In this document: one piece after another, positions 36,801 to 51,800 of the stretch
Position numbering within the stretch: the stretch's first letter is position 1
Layout: the number at the start of each line of letters is the position of its first letter
NCBI GenBank assembly: GCA_905178155.1
Contig: CAJINV010000034.1
Location: forward strand, 1 to 64,000
DNA length: 64,000 nucleotides
DNA from: Amoebophrya sp. A120
Taxonomy: Eukaryota > Sar > Dinophyceae > Syndiniales > Amoebophryaceae
Reading direction: 5' to 3'
Position numbers and translations under genes: made by a program
The notes under the pieces: model-generated
Told to the model about the DNA's origin: nothing
The model's database searches: none
The model's input: the letters and a program-made list of their open reading frames with translations, nothing else

Positions 36801-39800
36801 TGGTCGGCCTGCTACATCTACTTCCACGCCTCGATGAGCGAGAAGTTCGGCGCGGGGTGTCCGGTTGGAATTGACACTACTGTCACCACCGCTTCCGTCG
36901 TCGCGAATTGCTGTCCGGCGATGCCGGTGGCCGCGATGGGAGCGAGCTCCGCATCGGAATTGATGACCTTCGTGGAGTACGGGCACATTACCGGGATCGA
37001 GAGGATTTTCCCCGATTTCGGCTTTTCTTCGATCCAAATCGACGCAATGGGCGAGGCGGGTACGCTGTCGGAATACACGACCTACGCACCTTTGTATTGG
37101 TCGAACACGAAATGCTTTGTGCTGCAACAATCCTACCCTACGGAAGCGGAGCTCGCACCGGCAATCACAACAACCACAACCCCGAACCCCTGGTCGCCGT
37201 TAATGGAAGAGTTCCGCCGGATCCAGATCCACGGAAAGTTTGAGATGTACGGAAAGGATGTCAGGAGACAGGTTTTGAAGCTCGCCAGCCCGGTCGTCGT
37301 GAACCCCGCGACGCAAGCGACAAACCCAGTGAATAAAATTTTCATTGACGACTACTTCACGGTGACTCAGTATTGGGGCGTCGGTAGCAAGATCGCGATT
37401 TCCTCTACAGCCGAGTACTCAATGAAAAATGAAACCGTTTGCCCCGAATCGGCGCAGAAGAACATTTGGCGATGTCCAAGTGGTTGGCGGTCCGTCGCCG
37501 TGGAGTTAGCTACGGCCGCGGGGGTGGATCACAATAAGCAAATCCCTGGTAATCGGCCAGAGGAGGGGGTGTGCTACAAGCTTTTCGGAACGGGGAATGC
37601 CGCGACTTCTCCCGAGCCGGAGAAGCCGAAAACCGCTAGTGAGGCAAATGCGTACTGCAAGCAGCAGCACCCGAACGCGGTGTTAGCGACGATTCGAACC
37701 ACTTCGCAGAATACTTTTGTGCAAAACATGGTGGCGGAGTTTGAGCAAGCACAAACAGCAACAGGTAGTTCTTCCGGTACTCCTAAGGTTTTTCTAGGTG
37801 CGCACTACAACCCGGATTCCTTAACCAGTCAGATCGGATTCTACGATAATACCGTCCCGGTGCCGAGTCTGTGGACGCCGTTGCTCGAAGCGGACGTAAA
37901 TCTCGCTGGGACAAACGACTGCACAAAAATGAATACCGCGAACGGCCGGTGGCAGCCGGAGCCGTGCACAAACGAAAATGCGTTTATCTGCAGCATCCAC
38001 AGCAAGTGCAAGCACGGATTCGTGTTTATCGATGGGGAGTGTTTGCTAGTGACGCAAATCCCACCGCCCTACCATACTGTCGCCCCGTTTGACGATTACA
38101 ACTCGACGTTGCCAAGCTCGATGCCGATCTACCCGAAGGAGTTAGCGGAAGAGTACTGCAGATTACTCGCGCCGTTGGAAAACGCACACCTGGCAGTCCT
38201 CCGGACCAACAACCAGAACAACGCCGTGCAGGATCTGGCGAAAGCGTTGTCGACCAACGTGCAAGCGACGTACTTCGGGTTAGCGTTTAACACCACAGCA
38301 CTTTTACCCGGTTACGAGTGGAGCAACGGGAGAGATAGCTTTTGGAAGCCCGATTATCGTGAGAAAAAAGTGCTTCACTGTAAGGCTTTTGCAGTTTTTG
38401 CATCACAAGTTCGTTCCACATGACAGAGAAAATTTGCCATGCAAGATTCCTAATGGGAAAGCAGGTAAAAATCCACTGTCTTGCATTTGTAGCAAGGCAA
38501 ACACTTGCGAGATGCTTTTTCTGCATTACAAGTTTACAGTGAAACAGTTTTTTCCTTTGATACGGATGTCACTTGGGAGCCGTTTGACTACGTGCCGGAA
38601 GTGAATGAAAAGGACAACGCGGTTTGCGACGTCACGTATCAAATGCAAAAATGTCTGGGTCTGGAAACTTGTAATGCTAAAAGTGAAGATAGACGAAGAG
38701 AAAACTAAACTAAAAGTGAATGATAGACGGACTGCATTACGCAGCTACGCATGACAATTTTTTTGGCCCCATGTCTTTACGTATTCCGCATGGCAAACTG
38801 CCTTTTCGCGTGACAAGTGAGAGGGCTCTTTCGTGTCTATGCAACACAGATTCTCGAATCATGCCCGACAAGCATGAGAAACTTGCGTTCTTCCAGACCC
38901 AGACACTTTTGCATTTGATATCACGAAGACGAAACTTCTAACTTCCTCCGCCGAGTGCCAAGCCGCAGCTGCTACGATGACGACGAGAACCGGTGGGGTA
39001 ATTGTTTACACCTGGGCGGGCACTTTGACGACTGCGGATGAGCCGTTAGGTTGTTTGTTCTTTACCGCATCGAGGGAAATAAAGTACAATTTTGGCGCAG
39101 CGACGGGGATTCAGACAAATTTTGCTTTAGGGAAGCAGTTCCGGAAGGCGGTTTGCAACATTCCGTCGATCAATTTAAACACGATTTCCTCAACGGATTT
39201 ATGTGTGTCTGCGGACAGAACCACAGCTAAGTGGATTGCAAACCACTGCGGGAGAATGCAGCAGTTCGCCTGTTCCTACACGCCGATCTGCCAACCCGGA
39301 AGTAAATTGGTTGACGGGGAGTGCTTCTTTTTGGCGAAAACCAGTCCGCTGATCCCGAATGCGGTACAGCATGACAGGGTCCAGCCGCACGTCGCAGATC
39401 TGAGGTGTGACGAGATTGTCCCGACGGCGAAATTATGAATGGCAAAAGTATCGTACTCGTATAAATGCATTACAAATTTCCTCAGCGTGAGAAATATAGT
39501 TTGTAATGCGGATTTCTCTTAAGAAAAAAATTTGTAATGCATGATTGCAGGGCATGTACGATACTTTTGCACAGGATAGAAATTAGCGAAAATCGTGACG
39601 GAGGAGCAGGATTTCGCGGTATCAGAGTTTATGCACTGCAAATATGTCTGGGTCTGGAAAAATGCACGTCTGTCATGCTTGTCTCACATGACTCTTGAAC
39701 CTGTAATGCGTGAGCAGGAGAAGACCCTCTTGCCTGTCATGCTAAAATGTAGTTTGTCATGCGGAAAGCGAAACACATAGGAGCCCAGAAACTTGTCATG

Positions 39801-42800
39801 CGTAGCTGCCTATTGCAGTCGTGTCCCCTCAATTCATACATTAGCATCACAAGTTTCCAGACCCAGACGTATTTGCAATGCATAGAGCTGTTACAGGAGC
39901 AATCCGTAACGTCTGCGAGTATCGGGTTTAAGTATAACGACGAGGTGGATCGACTCCAGTATTACGACGAACAGGGGGTAAATTACGAAGACAATTTCCT
40001 ACCATACACCGGCTCCTGTTGGTACGCGAAGCCGACGTTGTTCTCGATTGAGAAGTGCGTGAAAATCTTCGCCAAGGGCATGGCCTCCTCCACCACTCCG
40101 GAAAAGTGCTGGTCTTCGATGCCGTGCGAACAGGTGAACAATTTCGCGTGCAGCTACACGCCAGACCCGTACGAGGAATCTTTGGTGCAGCAGGTGACAA
40201 CAAGCTTCACGATCATGGAAAACCGGGCGCCAATCGCGTATCCTGCGCAAAAGTGTCGTGGTACTCGTACAAAATCAAAATGCAATCATGCATAGAGAAA
40301 TCTCGTTCGTGAGCTAAATCAGCATGACAAACTCCGTACTCTACTTCATCCTGAGCAAATTTGTGATGCAAGTACCACTAGCGCGGTGCTTTTGCAAGGC
40401 ATATTGCGCTCGGGTCGACAGTCTTGAAAAGGTTCGCGGACACCACGGATCTAGAAGTGATCGGGAACTCGTATCAAAACGGACCATTGCTAACCCCCGG
40501 GACGGGGAATTCTGCTGTGTACCTACACTCCATGTACTCGAGACGGAAATTGGACAACGCGTGTCAGCAGGGGACTTTGGCCGTACATCTCTACCGGGAT
40601 ATGTTCGGGCACTTTTCCACTGATGCGATCAGCTCTATCTACAAAACCTTCGGTTGTCCGGTCGATGGTTGCTTGCAAGAGGAGTCGATCCACGCTGCGT
40701 TTGTAGCCGCGCCACCGGATGTCGGGATGACTTACACGGTGAAAGATTTGTTCAACGCGACAGCGGAGAGATTTATGCAATGCAAATTTCCCCTTCCACG
40801 ATGTACAACATGCATCACAAATTTCACCAATTGGGAGCGTTAAACTTGTCATGCTGAACTAGGATCAAAGCCAAGTTTTGTCATGCGGAGACCGCATCTG
40901 TACGTGTACGGGAAATTTCCTGTGGATAAGATTAGGAAACGACAGGTTCGTCCCGGGGACCGGGACTCTAACCACTCCCGGCACGATGAACGGGGGATCC
41001 AACCGGACCAGCGACGTCGAAACCTTGCAGATTACCATATCAAAATGAAAAAAGTCCCCACCCCATATCAAATGGGAAATCTGTGATGCATGATTTGTGT
41101 ACACCAATGCGCGTTGTCTTGCACTACGGCATCGCAGCCAGGTCCGCAGCCTAGGGAGGGACACTTGGGTCTAGGTGCTTAGCATTGCAAACGGCTGTCC
41201 TCTAGGCCCCACAGCATGCCAAATCTCTTCCATAGCGGCGCGGAAGCCTCTGCGTTTGTCTTCTTGCAGGACAGACGTAATTTGTGGTCTCAAAGCACAA
41301 GCAGCAAGACAAATTTTCGGCAGCATGCCTTTTCGATATGGGGGGGGGTTTTTCCTCTCAATACACCAGGGGGATTGGTTGGAAAATTTTAGACCTCTCA
41401 ACCATCTTCCAGCACTGGTGTAAGAAATGGCAGTTAGACGGAAATCCGACAGTAATGGATGCTGCTGGCACTGCGGATAAGGTGCACTTGATTTTAGAAT
41501 TGACCCCGTCCACGCCTCAGACCGCGATCCGGTTTTCTGGCGTCCATGCAGTGTATCCGGAGTGGCGCCCGATGTTTGTCACGAACTGGATTTCCTCGGA
41601 CTCGTATTTGACGAATAAGGAGTGCCGCGTCGAGCACCAGTCTTCATCGGAGTTACAAACAGAAGTGCGGACGATCACGGGGTATGCATTGCAAAAATGT
41701 CTCGGTCTGGAAGGACCCAAACTTGTCATGCTGTCTTTGGATTCTAAAAAAATCTGTATTGCATGACCAGCAAGAGGAGCCCAGACTGTGCTACGCGGAG
41801 AGGACATTTGTCATGCGGAATAGGCATCAGGAAGCCTTCCAAAAATCTGTAATGCTAAGTCATGCACTCGAGGCATCATGGGCCATGCAAATTATGCATG
41901 ACAAACCTGGCCATCTTCCAGACCCAGACATGTTTGCATTTGATACGGGGCTCCAGCAGGGCGGGATTGACTCCGCGCTGGCGATTTTGGACAAGCCATT
42001 GGATTTATGAATGAGCACAACTCCCCCTCCCCCTCATTTGTCATGCAAAATTACCTAAGCCACCCTTTGCCTCTTGGCACTGTTTGCATGACAAGTTCTG
42101 GTAGCCGAAATAGCACTCTACTCCAGTGGAAATTTGTCGTGCAAAACCGGCATTCTTGCTGATGCTTGTGTTGCCGTTCATGCTATACAAATGAGGGGGA
42201 GGGGGGGTTGTGCACTGTTATAGGATTATTCCCACGCGGCCGGGAAAAACAGCTTTGCGCGAGTGGCGTTGCTGAGTCGGAACTTGAAAGTCGTCTCCAA
42301 CTTCCCGAACGGGCCTGGGTCTAACTCACTGGAAAGAACACACCTCCGAATGATCCGGGGCGGGGTGACGGTGGATGTGCAGGGTGATTTCAAAATGGTG
42401 AACACGGAGATTACCGGGGGAGGGAAGTACGGGGGAAATCTCCCAGCAGTGGACTTCAAGCCGAACGCTTTACAAACCCTTGTTTCCTTAGTGAATCCCA
42501 CGACTGTATGAAATGCAAATATGTCTGGGTCATCTGGAAACTTGTGATGCTGGGTGGTGTATCATGAGGAGGCAACAAGTGCTGGCTCAGCATGACAAGT
42601 TTCTGAGCTTCTAGGTGTTGCCTATTCTGCATGACAAACTGCGTTTCTGCATGGCGGAAAAATGGGGCTCTTGGGTGACGTGCATGACAGATTTAAGAGA
42701 CATGCCAGACAAGCATGACAAACATGCATTCTTCCAGACCCAGACATTTTTGCATTTGATAGACTGGTACCATCGGTCCGGTGTCGAGCAGCAACCGAGT

Positions 42801-45800
42801 TTTCAAAAAATCGACGATCACCGATGCCAGTGCCGACGCGGTAGTAGTCCGGGACTCGACTTTCAACGATATGAACTGCAAAAGTATCGTACTCGTCTTG
42901 CAATCATGCATTACAAATCTTTTTCTTAAGGTAAATCTGCATTACAAATTTCATTTCTCATGCTGAGGAAATTTGTAATGCATTTATATATGCGAGTGCG
43001 ATACTTTTGCAGTTCATAAACGACGACATTCAGCAAAACGTGTTCGTGAAAACACGCGGACGGGCGGTTTTGGTGGAGCAAAAAGCGAGAAATGTGAAAT
43101 TGATCGCAAATAATTTCTTAGGACATATTCTACATCCTCGAACTGCGGAAATAAGGAAAATGAAGGCGGAAGACACGGCCTTGCGGATTTTGGGGAAGTC
43201 ATCAGATTACAGCCCAGAAGCGGTGGTCGAGATCCAGTCGCGGAGAGGTTTAGCGACAGAAGAATTCTACGAGTACGTGACAACCGAGCAGCAAGTCGAC
43301 TCTGATAATGACGGGATTTTGGATACAACCACGACAATCAAGACGATGACGACGTTCTATTCCCCGATAAGTGAAATGCGGCAGAACTACATTGGTGGCT
43401 TATCCTGAGCAAAAACGTCCCCATCCCAGAGTCAAGATGGGGATCTCGCAATACAAATCGAGAAGTTTTATTGGGAGTCAAGCATGACAAGTTTGTCTCT
43501 GTATTGTATGTAGTGAGGTCACCGAACGGTTCTAACCAGGGAGTTTTCTTGACATATACCCTGAAAAACGACCGGCAGTTTTCAAGCGGTCGGAAGCGTT
43601 TTTTGACAAAAAAAAATTTCAATTATCAAGCGGCCCTGGCTGTGTCGGCACCGAATCGCCAGCGGATTCTATCGATCGCCGCTTGGTAAAACGACGCAGA
43701 GAAGCCAGCAAAAGGGGCGCCCTTCTGAGGCGCCCACCGCCTTAGTTTCTGGCGGTCTGGGGCGCCCAAAAAGGAGCGCGAAAAAAACGCGCCCAAAATC
43801 AGAACAGCGAAACAGCATGGCACGGCCACGGTTCCGGAGCATTTTGGGCGGCCGCGAAAGCGGCCGCGTTGTCGCCGGTGTCAGAGCCTGGGAAGGTTTG
43901 CAAAAAGCGCCGGCTAGAAAAATAGAAACGCAAAAAAGCAAAAGCGCGCCAGACGCGCCAAGCCAATCCGCATGCTATGGGCCCGATTTTTCTTCGCTTT
44001 TTGGGCGCCCCCCGTGGCACCCGGATCGGCCCTATAGCATGGGGGCTGGCTTTCGGAAAGGACTATCGGGAATTTGCCAAAATTTGCGACGTTTACCAAG
44101 CGGCCGCCATACCGTGCGGCCTAACGTTACTCGCGGCGGTATGGCGAGGCCAGAAAAAGCAAAGCCGCGGCCAAGGCGACGGCCGGCAAGAAAACGCCCA
44201 CGACCTCACTACCCCCGCCCCGGCGGCTATATTTGGTAGTGCAGTTTAGCAAGTACAGCCGCAACGCAAATCCATTAGCTCATCTTGTTTAGAGCATTAC
44301 AAAGTCCAAAACACGATTGGAAATAATGCTTCTCGTGGGGATGCGCATTACAAACTTTTCTGTGACTGGAAATCTGCATGACAACCCTGGGGTGGGGACG
44401 TTTTTACTTGGGATATGGGTGTTACGACATCGGGATGCAGTACAGGCCGGACAAAACGACAATCTACGATGCGGATAATTTCGACACAGATATCCCTGGT
44501 GCGAAGAGGATCGCGAAGATTGCGAATAACGAGGTGTCTGGCTGTGTGATCGGGTTCTTCTTGCTAAGGCCGTGTGATTTACATGGTGGTGGCCCGAGCT
44601 ACGGGTGCGCGGAAAGGGGGATTCACGAGGCGATATTGCAAGGAAAAATCCCCCCTCCCCATATTGAAAGCAGAGCATTCTGAAAATTTGTGATGCAGAT
44701 TTGTGACCACAGATTGGGTCTGTCTTGCAGATAGGGACAATCAGGCTGCCCGCCACGTTATGCAGGCGCTTTGTAAAAATGCTGTAAGGCCTACAGGGTA
44801 GCCGTCAACCGTGCTAGGCGCCTACACGAGAAGGCCCGTGCCTAGGCGTGGGGTCTCTCTGCGTGCAGTCCTCTACTGCAACACACATTTGATTCGTGTA
44901 GCCAAAGCCGGCATCAGAAATTCACGGCTTGTTTTGATATGGGGAGGAGGGATTTATTTTCCTTTGGATAGGCGAAGGTCGGGAAGCTCTTCGCTTGGCG
45001 GAACAGCCACGTTGGGATTTTCTTCACGGATTTCCCGTCGAGACTCCACTTCGTCAACGTAACTGTATCGGAGAACCACATTGGCGTCACGGGTAGCTTC
45101 CACCGGATGCCGGGGGATCATGACTTAACATCAGATTTATTCACCATGACGAATTGCACGGTGCAAGGGACGGACGAAGATCAGTACTTGGCGTCGTGTC
45201 CGGGTTACACGTACATGATCCAAAACAGCAATACTGCTAAAACTGGATCTTCCTTCGACAACGCTAATTGCTTCAATTACAACTACTTTGACAAACTCGC
45301 GTATCACACAGGAAGAAGGTGGCAAGGCACCACATTTGTCATGCAAAAATAACTACACAAGAAAATTTCTCTTGCATATCTGAAACAGCATGCTATGGGC
45401 GAGCGCGAGCCCCTTGAGCAGTAGATGAGATCTGTCTGTGAATTCATTCTATGCATTACAAACATGCCTAATACCGGCTTTTTTCTGTGTGATATCGCGA
45501 CAAAGTGCACGTCGATGGGAAGACGGTTCCACCGGATGGGCATCTTGCTCCCTACAGTATCGAATCTGGGAAAAACGTGCGAAGACGGCATGGAAGTGAA
45601 CGGGTACAGCAATAAACTACCCGACGGAGGAGCGGCGGCATTAACAACATCCTCCACAACCAGCTTCCGAACTTGCGGCACTGCATCCTCGATGAACAGC
45701 CGAAGACCAAACATCCCGGAGAGGGCGTGTAATTTACCGTATGATTCGCGGTTTGGTCTACGGGGGTCGCGGTTCGCCACGTATTACTTCAAGAATACGT

Positions 45801-48800
45801 ATCTCGATGGATATGGGACTGTGACGGAGGCGAACGTGTTTCACCGCTGCACTTTCAGGAACAACATTGCGGTCAGCTACAACCCATCCGCGATCGACTA
45901 CATTCCCGAGGCGCGTTTTGAGTCGGTGTCGAGGAAAACCGGGACGAGTTTTTTACTGAACAACCAAGCAGATTTGCTTCCTGCGCCAGGAACGTTATGC
46001 GACAGCGAGTACGGGTGTGACGGGCTGAATTCGCTCTTCATTTCCGATTTGGACGGAAGTTTCTTGAACCAGGTCTTCCCTTCTCTGTTGATAACGAAAA
46101 CAAACCAACTCTTCTATCAAAATGAAAAATCCCCCCACCCCACATCAAAACGAAGTCTGTGATGCTGGATTTGCGTACACAAATCAGATTTGTCTTGCTG
46201 GAGAGGACTGCAGGTCCATACCAAGCCTGAGTAGAGAGGTTTTGGACTAGGCTCTTAGCATGAGAAACGTCTGCGCTGTAGGCCCAACAGCATCACAAAC
46301 CGACTGCATAATGCGGCGGAGCCTGTGGAATTCCCTTCTTGCAACACAGAGATGGCATGTGGTCGCAAATCAGCACTGCAAATCTTTTGCGACGGACCTT
46401 TTCGATATCGGGAGGGGGGATTTTTCCTCACAATATTTTCTCGTCCCGATCCGTCGATTCTGGGACGACGTTTTACCAAGATTGCCAGAAGGATGCCGCC
46501 GGGTTCTACTACTGCTTCAACGCGAGAGCCGTCACCGTTTCTTGGGAGTTATGGAATGCAAATATGTCTGGGTCTGGAAGAGTGTACGTTTGTCATGCTT
46601 GTCTGGCATGACTCTTAAATCTGTGAGGTATGAGCAGTAAAAGGGCCTCTTGCCTGTGATGCAAAAACGCAGTTTGTCATGCGGAAAGCGCAACACTAAG
46701 CAGCGCAGACCTTTCTCATGCAAGGCTGTGCATTACAGAGCATTCACTATTCCCAACCAAGCATTACAAGTTTCCAGACTCAGACCTATTTGCATTTGAT
46801 AGGAGTCCGCGGACGAAGGCCAGTGCTGCGGGAACACGAGGAGAGCTTTAGGGTACTTCGTATCAAATGCAAAAGTGTCTGGGTCTGGAAGGATGCAACT
46901 TGTGATCCTGCGTTTGGATTTCAAAAAAATCTGTATTGCATGAGCAGCAAAGGGAGTGTGATTTTTGCTACGGGAAGAGGGCACTTGTCATGCGGAATAG
47001 GCATCCAGAAGCCCTCAAAAAATCTCTGATGCTAGGGCATGCATCACAGACATCATGGCTCATGCAAAACACTTGCATGACAAGTCTCAGAATCTTCCAG
47101 ACCCAGACATTTTTGCATCTGATATTTCGAAACCTACCGCGATCTATCTCTATTAGCGAGCCGAGACAACTACCGGAAAAATTCCATGACGCAAGCCGGG
47201 CCACGGGACTCACTACACGCTTACGCGATGAAGCAGACGCGATTTTTCGGGTCGGGACGGGACGATTTGCCCGCGCTGTGCAGCAGGGAGATTTTGTACG
47301 GAGATTCGGCGTATCCGATGTTGCTGCAAGAGAACAACTACTACAACATCACTTTACTCGAAAAGCCGCCGAAAATGATCCGGTTGATGTGCGACTCCAT
47401 GTCAACTACCACTTCTGGTTCCACTGTGAACCAGAACAGCAATTATTTCATCTTGCGGATGCAATTGCCGATGAAGCAAGATTTGCGGATCTACACGACC
47501 GCGACGGAGTTTTCAACCCAGCCAATCATGAATTCAGATCTGAAATTGGCGAATGGAATCGTGTATCAAATGCAAAAATGTCTGGGTCTGGAAGAATACA
47601 AACTTGTGATGCGCATTTCAGAACACAGAAAAATCTCTCATGCATAGGTAGCAAAAGCTGCCCGCTTTCTGTCACCCGAATGGGGGGTTTGTCATGCGGA
47701 TTCGGCATTGCGGAAGCTTCTCGAAACCTGTGATGCTGGAGCTTCCATGCCAGACCTTCTGTGTCATGCAAAAACAGCATGACTCTTCCAGACCCAGACA
47801 CTTTTGCAATCCATATCGTGCCGAATCCGTTGGAACCCGCGGTGGTTCATGGGTCGTTCAGTGTTGATCCAGTGGCGTATCCTGTGCAAAAGTATCGTAC
47901 TCGTACAAATGCAAGTTTAGCATCACAAATCTTGTTTCCAAGGCAAATCAGCATTACAAATTTTTTTTCTGATGCTGAGGAAATTTGTAATGCATTCATA
48001 CGAGTGCGATGCTTTTACAATCCATATGGCGATGACGCAAACGATCTTGTTCCGGTCGAAGCCGGGAACGGGCCGGTGTCCGACTTTGTACTTGCAGATG
48101 CTGGACGTGGTGGAGGTTCAGATTGTTTTGGATCTAGAACTATGAATTGCATCAAAAGTATGATCGTACTCGTCGTAAAATGCATCACAAATTTCCTCAG
48201 CATGAGAAATATAAATCTGTCATGGGGGTTTGACTTGAGAAAGAAATTTGCATTGCATGACTGCGATTAATAGTACGACTGCGATACGTTTGCGATGCAT
48301 AAGAACTCTCCGAATTCAACTCGCAGAAGCAGTACGATTTGCGGATTTCGTTAGCTACGTTACTCGGGATTGCGTCGACGAGAATCGAGTTTATCGCAAC
48401 GGCGGCGAGGCGGAGGCTGACGTTTGCGGAAATGGATAAAATCGATGCGGAGAAGGAAAAACGGATTCTGTCAATGGACCAGAACGTGCTGGACATGCCG
48501 ATGGATCAGAGTTCTTTTGGCGGTGGTGTTAAGGAGGGTGCTCAGGAGGTAGGTGTTGGTCGTTTGGGGAAGATTGGGACCAGGGGGTCTCAATCGAGAA
48601 CAACTGCGGATGTTGGTGCTACGAGGAGCTTGGGCGGTCACCAGGACGGCGTTCCTGATGGCAGCAGGGCTTCTGGCGGTGATGGTTTAGGGCTGCCAAA
48701 TGGGTTTGGGGAAACGGGTTCACTTCTCGGAGGCGACGATGCAAAACAGTTACAACTCAATTCTGATTCATTCGAAGTCGACAGCAGTGCTGTGCACCGC

Positions 48801-51800
48801 ATGTTGGCGACGAGTTATGAGTGTGCACAACTCGTCCCCCTCCCCCTCTCCTGTAATATTGCGAGGAAAAGCAATACAAACACCAGCACACATGGAGCCT
48901 TTGCATGACAAGGAGGTCATGCGCCACCTAGTGTAGTACTGTTTGAGCTTCCGGACTTTGTCATGCAAACGGTGCCACAAGGACAAGGCAGCAGTTGGAT
49001 TTGATATTTTGCATGACAAATGCGGGTGAGTCTCCTGACCCTTCTGGTCGTCACCATTCCGCCGGTGTCTGTGCTCTCGGGCGCGTCACCCACCTCAGGA
49101 CCTCAGGACCTCAGGTTAAGAGTTTGTCGACGTAATTTACAAAGGGACGCCCTGCCCTTAGTTTCCCAACATGACAAATGCGGGGGGAGGGGAAGTTCTG
49201 CAGTGTCATACGAGTGTCTCGGTCTTGATCAAGGAAGACGCGGAGCAGCCGGTATGCAAGACAAAAACGTATTCTGTCATCACATTGTCAACTTGTCATG
49301 CTATTTTGGAGCTATAAATTCTTTTGCCTTCGTGCCTGAGTTGCATGACAAACCGAAGCTGGTCATGCCGAGCTGTGCTACATGAAGAAGCCTCATGACG
49401 GTGGTCTACTTTTTGTCTTGCATATTCCACATCACTTTCGGACACACCAATTTCGGCGACTACCACTTCTTCTACCACTACAACTTCTTCAACGCTTTCG
49501 GCGAACGAAACAGCACTACTTGAAGACGACGCGGACAACGACACTAACGTTACGACGATTATCACAACCACAACCGCAGCAGCTTCTTCTTCTACCGTGC
49601 AGCAACTCCCTTCGTTTACGAACCTCCAGCAGATTTCCACACAGATCAACAGCGGCGATTTCGTCACGAACTTGACAACCACTTCCGGGATCCAAGTGCA
49701 GCAGATTGCAGCGACGCCGCCGACCCCGGTGCAGCAGTCCACGGCGACGTACGTGTGTGATGCGAACGGGGTGTGCAGCTGTATCAAAGACTACTACGGG
49801 CAAGGGTGCGCGCAGAAGTGTCAATGCACAACGACCGGAACGGTGAAGTGCAACGATGGAATCGACGGGGATGGCAGTTGCGTCTGCAAACCACACTTCG
49901 CGGGCGATCGGTGCGAGAGATGTGGTATTTAAATAAAGTGATCGCGCTTTTAAGCAGTGGGACAGAAATTTTTGTTTCTGTATTTGATTGTTGTAGCTGA
50001 CAGCTTCGGAGTTCAGCGTTTGTCCACTTCTTCGCCCCTCATTCGGACACCTTTCGCCTCGCTTGTTTGGTGTTCGGAGTTATTTGGTAGTACTAGTCAG
50101 AGCTGTTATAGCCCCCTGAATCAAGCAACTATTGGGCAGTAGCAACACAAACTGAAACTGAATCGAACTTCAACATCAACCAAATTTACACCCACGATCA
50201 TCCACCCCCAGGTACCTTCTACTTCGGCAACACGTGTGAGTATCTTGGGCATCCGGGTCTCACTATGGCTGAGGTCAAAGCCTTGTCGATTTCCAATCTT
50301 TACCGCGGCTACACTTGCGGCAACCACGGATCCATTCTCTACGACACAAACGCGTTGACGGGACTAGTTCTCCCTTCCGGCTGCTTCTGCGACGCGGATT
50401 ACTACGGGATGGTGACGTTTCAGTGGCCGTATTCAACCGATTGCGCCGCGTTGGACGCGTTGGGGAACATATTCCACGAAAAATCTGTTTCACTGTGAGG
50501 ATTTTGCAAGAACCGCACCACAAGTTTGCTACACATGACACAGAAAATTTGCCATGCGCGCTTCCCAAGGGAAAACACGCTTGAGAATCCAATATCTTGC
50601 AGGTGTAGCAAGACAAATAGTTCTGTGCTCTATTTTCTGCATCACAAGTTCACAGACACAGCGAAGCAGTTTTTTCTTGCGATGCAACATGCTTTCCGAT
50701 GCGGGTTCCGCAATGCGACCAGATAGTGGGTGTCAAAGGAAAGGTATGACGAGCACAAGCATCCTACTTGAACTAGTAGTTCTTGCAATACAAACTTGAA
50801 TTAGCTTTTAGCATGTTGACATCAAGTGAAACTTGTCATGCTGCTGCAGGTTTGGAAAGAGATTTGTCTTGCATGATTGTGATCACCACGAGTGTGATGC
50901 TTTTGCAGAGGATACAAGGCGGTTTCACCAACGCGAATATCACGGCTGGATCGGTAATCACCACTTATCAAATGCAAAAATGTCTGGGTCTGGAAGCTTG
51001 TGATGCGTGGTGGCGTCTCATGATGAGGCCACAAGTGCTAGCTCAGCATGAAAAGTTTCTGAGCTCCTTCTAGGTGTTGCCTATTCTGCACGACAAACTG
51101 CGTTCCTGCATCACAGAAAAATGGAGCTCTTGGGTAACGTGCGTGACATACTTAAGAGTCATGCCAGACAAGCATGACAAACATGCACTCTTCCAGAACC
51201 AGACATTTTTGCACTTGATACCACTTCTACCGGTACAATAACCGTCGCGACGTACAAGACAACCGATTACCAAATCCGCTGCGAGTACCCGTGCAAGTGC
51301 AACAAAATTGGCACCAGGCATTGCGTCAACGAGCAATTTAACCCGACGACGCAAGGCGCGTGCCTCTGCAACCCAACCTTCCAGGGGACGTTGTGTGAAA
51401 AATGTATCACAAACTACTACGGCAACGCGTGCGACCGATTCTGTTCCGCGGAGCAGACCTGTCAGGGCAGAGGGGTTTGCTCGGAGACGGGGCTCTTATG
51501 AACTGCAAAAGTATCGTATTTGTATAAATGCATTGCAAATTTCCTCAGAATGAGAAATGAAATTTGTTATGCGGATTTACCTCAAGAAAAAGATTTGTAA
51601 TGCATGATTTGCAATACGAGTACCGTACGATGCTTTTGCAATGCACAGCTCTGTATCTGCAGCAACGGGTGGTACGGGGACAACTGTGAGAAACTCACCT
51701 GCATGAGCTGCAACGGCTTCGGATCGAACGGGTTGTTAGGGTGTGAGTCCATCGCCGGGCCAGCCTGCGACTGCGCGACGGACTACTCGGGGAAAACGTG

